From: Limobrevibacterium gyesilva
Lineage (GTDB): Bacteria; Pseudomonadota; Alphaproteobacteria; Acetobacterales; Acetobacteraceae
Length of the DNA stretch: 64,000 bases
Direction of reading: 5' to 3'
Assembly: GCF_025989185.1 (NCBI RefSeq)
Contig: NZ_JAPDNT010000003.1
Location: forward strand, 124,001-188,000
In this document: piece by piece, positions 27,990-36,361 of the stretch
Layout: every line of letters starts with the position of its first letter
How positions within the stretch are numbered: position 1 is the stretch's first letter
Notes under the pieces: model-generated
Seen by the model: the letters and a program-made list of their open reading frames with translations, nothing else
The model's database searches: none
Told to the model about the DNA's origin: nothing
Position numbers and translations under genes: made by a program

Positions 27990-28478
27990 CTAGATCAGCA
28001 ATGCCGGCGACAGCAGGCTCATGACGAAGTCCACGATCACGCGGGCGCCGAACGGCTTGCGCACGAAGCGCATGAACGGGTCGCGGGGCGGTGCCGGGCG
28101 CAACTGCCAGTCGGTCAGGCCGGTCATGAACACCAGCGGCATGTGGGCGGAACGGTAGCGGATCCAGTCGCCCAGGTCGAAGCCGTCCATGCCGCCGGGC
28201 AGCGCGATTTCGGTGACGACGGCATGCACGGCGGTCACCCCGAGTCGCGCCCGCGCCTCGGCGGCCGTGCTGGCCTCGAACGCGTCCATGCCGGCCTGGC
28301 GCAGCGCGCGCACCAGCATTTTCCGAACCTGCACATGGTCCTCGACCACCAGGATCTGGCGCCGGTGCGACACCGGCGCTGCGATCAGCGCGGCCTGGAC
28401 CTCCAGGCAGGGTTGAGGTAAGGCACAGAAAAGGGCGTCCGACCGAAACTGCCCGTCCATCGAGTAGATGCCCCGCAT
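27990..28478 (-). CDS. Stand-alone receiver-domain protein with Glu replacing the phospho-acceptor Asp
   Basis: 162 residues: about 40 unrecognised residues, then one CheY-like receiver domain (ILVVEDHVQVRKMLVRALRQ). Acidic pair Glu46-Asp47, Thr119 (FMTGL) and Lys141 (RFVRKPF) are all kept. The phospho-acceptor position is Glu90 in VVTEIALPGGMDG, where relatives read TD(I/V). The codon is GAA at 28211-28209. Glu cannot be phosphorylated in the usual way and often mimics the active state. No output domain and no kinase gene nearby. It ends 84 bases before the FAD oxidoreductase start on the same strand. Confidence 0.85.
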   Translation of the reverse strand: MRGIYSMDGQFRSDALFCALPQPCLEVQAALIAAPVSHRRQILVVEDHVQVRKMLVRALRQAGMDAFEASTAAEARARLGVTAVHAVVTEIALPGGMDGFDLGDWIRYRSAHMPLVFMTGLTDWQLRPAPPRDPFMRFVRKPFGARVIVDFVMSLLSPALLI

Positions 28479-28630
28479 CCCTTTGAATCCGGACGATGAA
28501 TCTGTCCTGACATTGCGCAGTCACGACGACATCATTAAATCGTTATTCTGACGCCGGCGCACGTTTTGTAGACGTATGTTAAGCGGTCCTCACGGAATCG
28601 TTATTATTCCCCGGACGCGCGCAAACCGGC

Positions 28631-28798
28631 CTAATGGAAGCTGACGCAGTTGGTGCGGCCGGACATGACGCAGTCCTGGATGCGCGAAACCGATCCCAGC
28701 ATCCCGCTCAGCCACAACCCGCAGGCGATGATCACCAGGATGACCAGCATGGCGATCAGCGCGCCGCGGCGCGAGGGAGGTTCTTCTTCGTCACTCAT
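28631..28798 (-). CDS. Small single-pass membrane protein ending in IQDCVMSGRTNC
   Basis: 55 residues. An acidic-basic N-terminus (MSDEEEPPSRRG) is followed by one membrane helix (ALIAMLVILVIIACGLWLSG), then a short tail with SRIQDCVMSGRTNC. From memory, this tail with two Cys recurs in small proteins of many alphaproteobacteria, with unknown function. The tail should lie in the periplasm if the basic residues stay inside. The frame opens 34 codons upstream, but ATG 28798 gives the compact conserved form. It is divergent from the hydrolase gene (64 bases between starts). Confidence 0.7.
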   Translation of the reverse strand: MSDEEEPPSRRGALIAMLVILVIIACGLWLSGMLGSVSRIQDCVMSGRTNCVSFH

Positions 28799-28862
28799 TA
28801 TTGGGGGCGATTCCCGGTTCGGATCGATTGACAGCGCGGGGCCGCGTCGGTCAGTTGACAGC

Positions 28863-29714
28863 ATGCGGGTAGGTTCTGCAATCGCCGCGATTCTCGTCAT
28901 TCTCGGCTTGCTGCGGCCCGCCGCGGCGGCGGAGGATCGCTATTTCGTGACCGGCGACGGGGTTCGGCTGCACTACCTGGAGGCCGGGCGGGGACGCACG
29001 CTGGTCTTCGTGCCCGGCTGGACCATGCCGGCCTGGATCTGGCAGCGGCAGATCGACGAGTTCTCGCGCCAGTACCGCGTCATCGCCTTCGACCCGCGCG
29101 GCCAGGGGGACAGCGCCGTCGCCCCCAGCGGCTACGAACCCGGGCGCCGCGGCCAGGACATCGCCGATCTCATCGCCCGGCTCGGACCCGAGCCGGTGCT
29201 GCTGGTCGGCTGGTCGCTCGGCGTGCTGGACGCGCTGGCCTATGTCCATGCCAACGGCGACACGCGGATCGCGGGGCTGGTGCTGGTGGACAACTCGGTG
29301 GGCGAGGACCCGCCGCCGCAGCCCTCGCGGCATCCCACGAAGCCGGGGCCGCGCCTGCCGCGCGAGGCGATGATGCGCAATTTCGTGCGCGGCATGTTCA
29401 AGCGCCCGCAGCCGCAGGCCTATCTGGACCGGCTCACCGAAGCCTGCCTGCGCACCCCGCAGCCGGCCGCCAGCGCGTTGCTGTCCTATCCGGTGCCGCG
29501 GAGCTACTGGAAGGAAGCCGTCTATTCCACCGACAAGCCGGTGCTGTACGTGGTACGGCCGAAATTCGCGGGCCAGGCCGACAACCTCGCCGCCCACCAC
29601 CCGGCCGCCGAGGCTGTGGTGATGAAAGAGCCCGGCCACGCCTTGTTCGTGGACGAGCCGGCGCATTTCAACGCCATCCTGCTGGACTTCATCCGGCGAC
29701 GCATATGGCGCTGA
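28863..29714 (+). CDS. Exported alpha/beta hydrolase
   Basis: 283 residues. A signal peptide (MRVGSAIAAILVILGLLRPA, then AAAE) suggests a periplasmic enzyme. The fold is a classical alpha/beta hydrolase: oxyanion region FVPGWTMPAWIW, FDPRGQGDS, nucleophile in LVGWSLGV, and His in EPGHALFVD near the C-terminus. It overlaps the next gene by 10 bases, so it heads a three-gene unit with a membrane spermidine-synthase-like protein and an exported methyltransferase. Substrate unknown; an ester or lactone is the family default. Confidence 0.86.
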   Translation: MRVGSAIAAILVILGLLRPAAAAEDRYFVTGDGVRLHYLEAGRGRTLVFVPGWTMPAWIWQRQIDEFSRQYRVIAFDPRGQGDSAVAPSGYEPGRRGQDIADLIARLGPEPVLLVGWSLGVLDALAYVHANGDTRIAGLVLVDNSVGEDPPPQPSRHPTKPGPRLPREAMMRNFVRGMFKRPQPQAYLDRLTEACLRTPQPAASALLSYPVPRSYWKEAVYSTDKPVLYVVRPKFAGQADNLAAHHPAAEAVVMKEPGHALFVDEPAHFNAILLDFIRRRIWR

Positions 29715-32128
29715 CCGAACGGCCGGGAATGGCGCCGCTGTTCCTGGTGTCCATGGCGACGGTGGGATTTGAGATCGCGCTGACCCGCTACTTCGCCGTC
29801 GCGAAGTGGTCGGAATACGGCTACTGGGTGATCTCCATCGTGCTGGCCGGCTTCGCGCTGTCCGGCGTGGTGATGGCGCTGGCGCGGGACTGGTTCGCCC
29901 GGCACGGCACGGCGCTGCTGACAGTGCTGCCGGTGCTGCTGATCGCCGCCGCCGCGGTGGGATACCACTTCGTCACCACCAATCCTTTCAATCCACTGCA
30001 GTTGCAGAACCAGGCGACGTTCGGGCCGCAGCTTTACAACATCGCGGGCTATTACATCTGCCTGCTGCCGTTCTTCTTCCTCAGCGGCCTGTATATCAGC
30101 CTGTGCTTCGTGCTGAACGACACCCAGATCGGGCGTGTCTACGGCTTCGACCTCACCGGCGCGGGGCTCGGCGCATTGCTGGCGCTCGGCCTGATGACGG
30201 TGGTGCACCCGTTCCAGCTTCTGCCCTGCCTGCTGGTGCCGCTGTTCGCCGCCGCCCTGTTCGCGCGACGGCGGCGGCTGGCGGTCGGGCTCGCCGCCCT
30301 GGTCGCGCTCGCCGGCGGCCAGGCGTTGCTGCTGCTGGGCGACGCGGCATCGTTCAACGACTACAAGGCCATCTACGCGCCGCTGCACGTGCCGGACAGC
30401 CGCACGGTGGCGGAGATCCGCTCGCCGCGCGGGCTCTACATGCTGCTGGACGACTTCACCGAGCGCGTGGACACGGACGTGTCCAACAATGCCGGGCTGC
30501 TCGGGCTGCCGGGGCCGCCGACCTCGTTCGGCCTGTATCGCGACGGCAACCGGCTGGCGTCGCTGCCGCGCCCCGGACCCGTCGATGCGGGCTATGCCGC
30601 AGCTACGCTGGCCGCCCTGCCCTACACGCTGCGGCCGCACCCGCGGGTGCTGCTGGCCGGCGCGTCCGGCGGATTCCGCATCGCGGAAGCGCAGGCGCTG
30701 GGAGCAGCGTCGGTGGATGCGCTGGAACCGGAGCCGGTCCTGCGCGGCGCCCTGCGCCAGGGCCTCGGCGAATCTCCCCCGGTCACGGCCGGCGGCACGG
30801 TGCGGATCCTCGCGGAAAGCCCGATCGCGGCGGTGCGGGCAAGCGGCCCCTACGACCTGATCGACATCTCCGCCGATTTCCTCGATGCCGCCGAGGCCAA
30901 CACCAGCGCCTTCGCCACCGAGGCCATCGCATCCTATATGAAGGCGCTGACCCCGGGCGGGATCGTCTCCCTGCCGGCGTCGATCCGGGAATTCCCGGCC
31001 TATGCCATCCGCGTGCTGGCCACCGCCCGGGCGGCGTTGCTGCAGGCCGGCATCACCGACCCGGCGGCGCATGTGCTGGTGTACCGCTCGGCCTGGAACG
31101 TGCGCATCCTGCTGTCGAACACGCCGTTCGACGCGGCCCGGATCGCCGCCGCCAAATCGTTCTGTGACGAACGATCCTTTGACATAAGCTATTTCGCCGG
31201 CATCGACGTGGCGGCGGCGCGCGCCAATATCTACAACGACTTGCCGGCCGTTTCTTTCGAGGAAGGCGAGGTCACCTCAGGCGAAGGGGCGCATGATGCC
31301 ATCGCCGACGAGGCCAAGCCCGTGCTGCTCGGCCAGAGCACCGAATCCGCCCGGGCTTTCGACCTGTCGCCGATCACCTATGACCGGCCGTCTTTCTATG
31401 CCGTGCTGCGGCTGTCGCAGCTCGGCACCATCCTGCAGCGGCTGGAGTTGCTGCCGCAGGCCGAGATCGGGCCGCTGGTGAACCTCGCGGTGCTGGCGCA
31501 GGCGGCGATGGTGGCGCTGCTGGTGCTGGCGGTGCCGCTGCTCGGCGGGCGAAGGATGCGCGCGGGCGGGCCGGGGGTGCTGCGGGCGATCCTGTATTTC
31601 TCGGCACTCGGCCTGGGCTTCCTGTTCCTGGAAATCTTCCTGATCGAGCGGGCCAGCTTCTATCTCAACGACCGCACCAGCGGCTTCTCGCTGGTGCTGA
31701 CGGGAATGCTGATCTTCTCCGGCCTCGGCAGTATGATGGAGCCCCGCTTCAAGGCGGATCCACGCCGCGGCATCGTGATTGCCGTGGCGGTAATCCTGGC
31801 TTGGGGCGTGCTGCTGCTGGTGGGATTGCAGGATTTCATGCTGGCGACGCTGGGCCTGCCATGGCTGGCACGGGCCGCGATCGTGGTGGCGCTGGTGGCG
31901 CCGGCCTCGCTAGCGCTGGGCCTGCCGTTTCCGCTGGGCCTCGGACGGATGGGGTCCGGGGGGTTCCTGCCCTGGGCGTGGGGGCTCAACGGGGCGTTTT
32001 CTGTGGTTTCCACGCCACTGGCCAACCTCATGGCGCTGCAACTTGGATATGACAGGGTTCTGTTGGCGGCGATGCTGCTGTATGTGACCTGCATTCTCGC
32101 CTTTCCCAGATTGCGAAAGAGTACCTAG
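29705..32128 (+). CDS. Polytopic membrane protein with spermidine-synthase-like central domain
   Basis: 807 residues. About six membrane helices (residues 8-220) are followed by a soluble domain of about 300 residues resembling spermidine synthase/methyltransferase folds (VLLAGASGGFRIAEAQALG, DALEPEPV, YDLIDISADFLD, ALTPGGIVSLP). A second block of about six helices follows residue 590 (ALGLGFLFLEIFLIERASF). The SAM-site glycine motif is degenerate, so catalysis is doubtful. Similar membrane-fused proteins exist in many bacteria with no agreed function. It overlaps the genes on both sides: 10 bases upstream, and its last base is the first base of the next GTG start. Confidence 0.8.
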   Translation: MALTERPGMAPLFLVSMATVGFEIALTRYFAVAKWSEYGYWVISIVLAGFALSGVVMALARDWFARHGTALLTVLPVLLIAAAAVGYHFVTTNPFNPLQLQNQATFGPQLYNIAGYYICLLPFFFLSGLYISLCFVLNDTQIGRVYGFDLTGAGLGALLALGLMTVVHPFQLLPCLLVPLFAAALFARRRRLAVGLAALVALAGGQALLLLGDAASFNDYKAIYAPLHVPDSRTVAEIRSPRGLYMLLDDFTERVDTDVSNNAGLLGLPGPPTSFGLYRDGNRLASLPRPGPVDAGYAAATLAALPYTLRPHPRVLLAGASGGFRIAEAQALGAASVDALEPEPVLRGALRQGLGESPPVTAGGTVRILAESPIAAVRASGPYDLIDISADFLDAAEANTSAFATEAIASYMKALTPGGIVSLPASIREFPAYAIRVLATARAALLQAGITDPAAHVLVYRSAWNVRILLSNTPFDAARIAAAKSFCDERSFDISYFAGIDVAAARANIYNDLPAVSFEEGEVTSGEGAHDAIADEAKPVLLGQSTESARAFDLSPITYDRPSFYAVLRLSQLGTILQRLELLPQAEIGPLVNLAVLAQAAMVALLVLAVPLLGGRRMRAGGPGVLRAILYFSALGLGFLFLEIFLIERASFYLNDRTSGFSLVLTGMLIFSGLGSMMEPRFKADPRRGIVIAVAVILAWGVLLLVGLQDFMLATLGLPWLARAAIVVALVAPASLALGLPFPLGLGRMGSGGFLPWAWGLNGAFSVVSTPLANLMALQLGYDRVLLAAMLLYVTCILAFPRLRKST

Positions 32129-33063
32129 TGGCCGGAAACAGTCTCATCCCGACCCGCTCTGTCCTGACCCGTCGTGGCCTGCTCGCGGCCGGCCTTGCGG
32201 CGCCCGTGGTCATCAGTTCCGCGGCCCGCGCGGCCGGCGCGTGGACCCGCCAAGCATACATGGAGGCGATGGCGAAATCGGGCCGCCCCGTGGACCTGAC
32301 GGAGGCGCAGTTCCAGGCGATCCAGGCGCGCAAGCCGGCCGCCATGAAGCGCATCGAGAGCTACCTCAAGGAGCGTCTCGGCGGCGCCGACCCGGCTGTC
32401 ATGGCCGCGTTCCAGGCGCTGCCGCGCGAGTATTTCCACTACATGTACGACGGCCGCCGGGCGACGCCGGGCGACGCCTACGAGGAGACGCCGAAGCCCT
32501 GGGCACTGGGCTACGGCTCGGCGCTGTCCGACTATCTCGGCCAGGCCTACATGACCCAGGTCTGCAAGCCGACCGCGGGCGACGTCACGCTGGAGATCGG
32601 CACCGGCAGCGGCTTCCAGAGCGCGCTGCTGTCGCGCATCGTCAAGCGCAGCTACTCGATCGAGATCATCGAGCCGCTGGGCAAGGCCGTGGGGAAGATC
32701 TTCGCGCCGCTCGGCTACGACAATGTCGAGACGCGCGTGGGCGACGGCTATTACGGCTGGCCCGAGGTGCATGGCGGGTTCGACATCATCATCGTGACCT
32801 GCGCCGCGCAATACGCGCCGCCGGAGCTGTTCAAGCAGCTCAAGCCGGGCGGGCGGATGCTGATTCCCATCGGGCAGCCGTTCAAGCGCGGGCAGTTCCT
32901 GTACGTCTACACCAAGGACGAGGAAGGCAAGGTCCACTCCCGCAAGGATGTGGGCGTGTTCTTCATTCCGATGACCGGGGCGATGATGAAGACGCCGGCC
33001 CCCAAGCCGCCTGCGCCCGCAGGCACGCCGAAGGCAGGAGAGCCGGCCAAGACCGAGGGCTGA
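32128..33063 (+). CDS. Tat-exported protein-L-isoaspartate O-methyltransferase-like protein
   Basis: 311 residues, about 90 longer than cytoplasmic Pcm. A twin-arginine signal (SVLTRRGLLAAGLAAPVVIS, residues 11-30, then SAARA) precedes the enzyme domain. The Pcm core is clear: GYGSALSDYLGQAYMTQV, SAM motif I VTLEIGTGSGFQSALL (about 153-168), GDGYYGWPE, IIIVTCAA, LKPGGRMLIPIG. Pcm methylates isoaspartyl residues in damaged proteins using SAM; a periplasmic version would have to carry SAM out with it or do something else. The GTG start shares one base with the preceding stop. The tail is Pro/Ala/Lys-rich. Confidence 0.85.
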   Translation: MAGNSLIPTRSVLTRRGLLAAGLAAPVVISSAARAAGAWTRQAYMEAMAKSGRPVDLTEAQFQAIQARKPAAMKRIESYLKERLGGADPAVMAAFQALPREYFHYMYDGRRATPGDAYEETPKPWALGYGSALSDYLGQAYMTQVCKPTAGDVTLEIGTGSGFQSALLSRIVKRSYSIEIIEPLGKAVGKIFAPLGYDNVETRVGDGYYGWPEVHGGFDIIIVTCAAQYAPPELFKQLKPGGRMLIPIGQPFKRGQFLYVYTKDEEGKVHSRKDVGVFFIPMTGAMMKTPAPKPPAPAGTPKAGEPAKTEG

Positions 33064-33148
33064 CGGATGCCGCCTCCGGCGAACCCCGGTGCAGATGCAA
33101 TATCGAAATAATCTGCTTTCACCAGTTCGTATATTCAGCAAGATTTGA

Positions 33149-33168
33149 GCGATTTCTCGGGAAATCGC
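33149..33168. terminator. Perfect hairpin after the methyltransferase gene
   Basis: GCGATTTC (33149-33156), loop TCGG, GAAATCGC (33161-33168). It lies 85 bases after the methyltransferase stop in an AT-richer gap of 267 bases. It may end the three-gene transcript, though no T-run follows on the plus strand. No gene is seen in the rest of the gap. Confidence 0.4.
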
Positions 33169-33330
33169 GTGTGAGCTCTCCGATCACATCGATGGCACCG
33201 AACGCTCTCGTGCAGTTCTTTCAGTGTCCGGTTGTTTTATAGGGTGCCGACCGCACTGACCTGAGCCGGTCATTGCTGATGTAGCGCTCGTTTGTACGCC
33301 ATTCGCGAAGCGACCCGGAGAGGGGCGTGG

Positions 33331-33630
33331 ATGATGCCGAAGCACGTGTCATTGGCGGCGGCAATCGCGATGTCGCTGATCCCGGCCGCGCGCGCGCATG
33401 CCGTCCCGACGGGCGTGGATGCGGGCGGGCGGCCCGTGGCGCCGGTTGACGGCACGCACCTCGCCACACGCGGCTTCGCGGCCGACATCACTGCCGGCAC
33501 CGACGCCGCTGCGACACCGGCGCCCGAGCCAGGCTCGCTCGCTCTGCTGGCCCTTCTCGGAGCCGGCTTCATTGTCCTTGGGGTTCTGCACCGGCCCCGT
33601 CCGCGCCGGCTGCCGCCACCGCCTCGCTGA
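33331..33630 (+). CDS. Small PEP-CTERM sorting-signal protein
   Basis: 99 residues. An N-terminal signal peptide (MMPKHVSLAAAIAMSLIPAA) and a C-terminal tripartite signal are visible: PEP in PAPEPGSLAL, a hydrophobic helix (LLALLGAGFIVLGVL), then Arg-rich HRPRPRR. This is the exosortase-processed PEP-CTERM layout. The central 45 residues (GVDAGGRPVAPVDGTHLATR) match nothing I know. GGAG lies 12 bases before the start. Its last 62 bases overlap the 3' end of the convergent CobW gene, which makes the very C-terminus less certain. Exosortase is not in the window. Confidence 0.68.
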   Translation: MMPKHVSLAAAIAMSLIPAARAHAVPTGVDAGGRPVAPVDGTHLATRGFAADITAGTDAAATPAPEPGSLALLALLGAGFIVLGVLHRPRPRRLPPPPR

Positions 33631-34585
33631 CCTCGGCGGCGATGGCGTCGAGCAGGCGGGCGGGAAAATGGCGGGGCAGGCGCTCGCCGATGACCACGAT
33701 GCGCGTGCGCCGGTCATCCGATGGCCAGCGGTCAAGGAACGCCACGGGGGCGAAGACGTGCTGCACGCCATGCACGACGGCAGGGCGGCCGGGCATTTCG
33801 ACGATGTCGACCAGCCCCTTGAGGCGCAGCAGGCGCGGACCGCAATGCTCGGCCAGTGCCTCCAGCAGCAGCGTAAGCGCCAGTGCCGGGACCGGGGTGG
33901 TGCGCAGCACCAGGGCGGTCGTGATGCCGGCGCTGTGCCGCGCGGCCGGCGTGACCGGGTCCGCTGGCAGGCGCGGCACGGCCGCGAACAGGGCGGCAGG
34001 CGGCGGCGCTCCCGCCTCGACCGGCGCGGTGGCGTTCAGGCCGGCGATGACGGCGCGCAGCTCCGGCGGGACCGGTGCGAGGTCGGTCTTGGTCAGCACG
34101 ATGCGGTCGGCCAGCGCCACCTGGCGGCGGGCTTCCGGGTGGCGCCGCAGCGTCGCGGCGCCTAGCAGCGCGTCGACCAGTGTGACGACCGAGGCGATGG
34201 CGAAGGCCCCGGCCATCGCGGGGTCGGTCATCAGCGCATGCAGGATGGGCGCGGGATCGGCAAGGCCCGAGGTTTCGATCAGCACGCGGTCGAAGGCGAT
34301 GGCGCCGTCCCGGCGCTGGCGGTCGAGGGTCAGCAGCGTGTCCACCAGATCGGTGCGGACAGCGCAGCACAGGCAGCCGGTGGTGAGCTGCAGCAAGGTC
34401 TCGGTGCCGGTGGCGATGAGGTCATGGTCGAGGCCGATCTCGCCGAATTCGTTGACGATGACGGCGGTGCGGGCATAACGGGGATCGCGCAGCACGCGGC
34501 CGATCAAGGTGGTCTTGCCGCTGCCCAGGAAGCCGGTCACGACGGCGACGGGGATCGGGGCGGCAGGCGCGGGTGATGGCCGCAC
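33569..34585 (-). CDS. CobW/COG0523-family GTP-binding metallochaperone
   Basis: 338 residues. G1 is GFLGSGKTT (18-26), the metal-binding motif is GCLCC, followed by ETSGLADPAPIL, and the base-recognition motif TKTD in RIVLTKTDLAP. A CobW C-terminal domain (VLLR-type, LLRLKGLVDI, HGVQHVFAP) follows. Family members load Zn, Co or other metals into client enzymes. It is the last gene of a minus-strand run that contains a metal-dependent hydantoinase, the obvious candidate client. One base separates it from the 95-residue gene upstream. It overlaps the PEP-CTERM gene on the other strand by 62 bases. Confidence 0.92.
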   Translation of the reverse strand: MRPSPAPAAPIPVAVVTGFLGSGKTTLIGRVLRDPRYARTAVIVNEFGEIGLDHDLIATGTETLLQLTTGCLCCAVRTDLVDTLLTLDRQRRDGAIAFDRVLIETSGLADPAPILHALMTDPAMAGAFAIASVVTLVDALLGAATLRRHPEARRQVALADRIVLTKTDLAPVPPELRAVIAGLNATAPVEAGAPPPAALFAAVPRLPADPVTPAARHSAGITTALVLRTTPVPALALTLLLEALAEHCGPRLLRLKGLVDIVEMPGRPAVVHGVQHVFAPVAFLDRWPSDDRRTRIVVIGERLPRHFPARLLDAIAAEVSEAVAAAGADGAGAEPQGQ

Positions 34586-34586
34586 G

Positions 34587-34874
34587 CTACCGCAGCCCGA
34601 TGCCGGCCCCTGCCCCGATGCGGGCGCGGATGCCGGGATCGGCCCCGAGCGCCCGGCGCAGCGCCGACAGCAAGGCGACGATTGAGGGCGACGGCCGGGT
34701 GCGCGTGGGCGTGGCCAGGAACCAGCGCGTCGGTGCCGGGCCGCGCCGGATGGTGCAGGCGGCGGTGGCGGTTTCGACCCGCAGCCCGTCCGCCGTGGCG
34801 GTGACGGCGCCGGCGATGTCCCACAGGCGCAGGCAATCCAGCAGCAGGCCGCGCAGTTCGGCGTCGGTGGTCAC
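34587..34874 (-). CDS. Small protein of unknown function between hydantoinase and CobW genes
   Basis: 95 residues starting at GTG, which overlaps the hydantoinase stop (GTGA). It opens TTDAELRGLLLDCLRLWDIA and has a short beta-like segment (LRVETATAACTIRRG). No signal, membrane helix or known motif. The same frame stays open upstream through the hydantoinase gene, but only this part is not overlapped by it. Coupling on both sides suggests it belongs with the hydantoinase, perhaps as an accessory protein. Coding status rests on context only. Confidence 0.55.
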   Translation of the reverse strand: MTTDAELRGLLLDCLRLWDIAGAVTATADGLRVETATAACTIRRGPAPTRWFLATPTRTRPSPSIVALLSALRRALGADPGIRARIGAGAGIGLR

Positions 34875-36301
34875 AGCGCGACCGGTGCCGCGATGATGGC
34901 GGGGTCGATCCGGCGCGCGACGAACCGGCCATCGCTGAGCGTCCCGGTCAGCCGGCCGCCCTCCATCACGATCTTGCCGCGCAGCAGCGTCATGCTCGGC
35001 CAGGCATGGGCCTCCCATCCGTCCCACGGCGTGTAGTCGGTCTCGTGCAGGTCGGCGGCGGTGATGATGCGCCGGCGCGAGGTGTCGAGCACGCAGATAT
35101 CGGCGTCCGCGCCCACGGCGATGACGCCCTTGCGCGGATACAGGCCCATGATCTTCGCGGCATTGGTCGAGACGAGATCGACGAACTTGCGCAGCGAATA
35201 GCCGCGCCGCCCGACCATTTCCGTGTACATCAGCGCCACCCGCGGCTCCACGCCGGCATTGCCGCCGGTGGTGTCGTCGATGCGCAGGCCCTGGGTCTTC
35301 TGCGCCAGCGTGCAGCAGATCTCGTCGGTGGCCACACAGTTGATGGCGCCGTCCAGCGTGCCGCCCCACAGCGCGGCCTGGTCCTGCGCGGATTTCAACG
35401 ACGGGTAGGTGTGGAAGATCTGGCCGTTGGCCTTGCGGTAGTCGTCGCTGGTGTAGAGCATGTACTGGTGCAGGCTTTCGCCGTAGATCGGAACGCCCTT
35501 GCCGCGCGCCTCGCGGATGGCGGCAACGCCGGTCGCCGCACTGGTGTGCATCATGTAGAGCGCGGTGCCCGGCACGCTCTCCGCCAGCCGGATGACGCGG
35601 CGGAAGGACAGGTCCTCGGAGAGGGTGTTGTGCACCTCGGCCATGTTCACGAAGCTGGTCCGGCCCTCGCGGAACAGTTTCGCGTACATGTGCATGACGA
35701 TGTCGTTGTCCTCGGCATGGATGACGCCAAGGCCCTGGTTCGCCGCCAGCACCTGGAACACCTCCCAGATGTCGCCGAAATCGACCATGCGGCCCTTGCG
35801 GCTGGGCGTGAGGTCGGTGGTGAAGATCTTCACCGTGGGATGGCCGCCGCGGATCGCCGCCCCGAGCTGCTCCAGCATCGCCGGCGCGATGTCGCCCTCG
35901 ACCATCAGGTGGAACGCATAGTCGGTGTGGCAGGCGCCCTTCCAGCCGGCATCTCGGCGGGCGATGGCGTCCTGCACATCCGCGCCCTCGATGCAGCGCA
36001 CGAAATCGATCAGCGTCGTGGTGCCGCCGTGGATGGCGGCGCGGCTGACCACCGAGGCGGGCTGGGTGAACGCCGTCGGGCCATCGGGCACCGGCATCGG
36101 CCAGGCGCAATGCACATGCGGGTCGATGCCGCCGGGCATGACGATGCTGCCCGGCAGGTCGACAAGGCGCGCGCCGGCCGGCACGGCGACGCTGCCATGC
36201 GGTTCGACGGCGGCGATCCGGCCATCGGATATCACGATGTCGCAAGCCTCGACGCCGCCTGGCGTCACCACCGTGTCGCCGCGCAGCACCAGATCGACCA
36301 T
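34871..36301 (-). CDS. Dihydropyrimidinase / D-hydantoinase family cyclic amidohydrolase
   Basis: 476 residues. It hydrolyses cyclic diamides such as dihydropyrimidines or 5-substituted hydantoins to N-carbamoyl amino acids. The metal ligands are visible: GGIDPHVHCAWP, Lys (to be carbamylated) in PTVKIFTTD, His in IHAEDND, His in YMMHTSAA, Asp in CVATDEICC. Relatives usually read TDH at the last site; here it is TDE. ATG 36301 starts the beta domain (MVDLVLRGDTVVTPGG); an upstream in-frame ATG is less likely. It lies 60 bases after metQ and is coupled to the 95-residue gene. Confidence 0.9.
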   Translation of the reverse strand: MVDLVLRGDTVVTPGGVEACDIVISDGRIAAVEPHGSVAVPAGARLVDLPGSIVMPGGIDPHVHCAWPMPVPDGPTAFTQPASVVSRAAIHGGTTTLIDFVRCIEGADVQDAIARRDAGWKGACHTDYAFHLMVEGDIAPAMLEQLGAAIRGGHPTVKIFTTDLTPSRKGRMVDFGDIWEVFQVLAANQGLGVIHAEDNDIVMHMYAKLFREGRTSFVNMAEVHNTLSEDLSFRRVIRLAESVPGTALYMMHTSAATGVAAIREARGKGVPIYGESLHQYMLYTSDDYRKANGQIFHTYPSLKSAQDQAALWGGTLDGAINCVATDEICCTLAQKTQGLRIDDTTGGNAGVEPRVALMYTEMVGRRGYSLRKFVDLVSTNAAKIMGLYPRKGVIAVGADADICVLDTSRRRIITAADLHETDYTPWDGWEAHAWPSMTLLRGKIVMEGGRLTGTLSDGRFVARRIDPAIIAAPVAL

Positions 36302-36361
36302 GCCTGCCTCCCGCCGTTCGTTGCGGGCATGGTCGGCCGGTGCGGCGTGCCGCACAACCCC

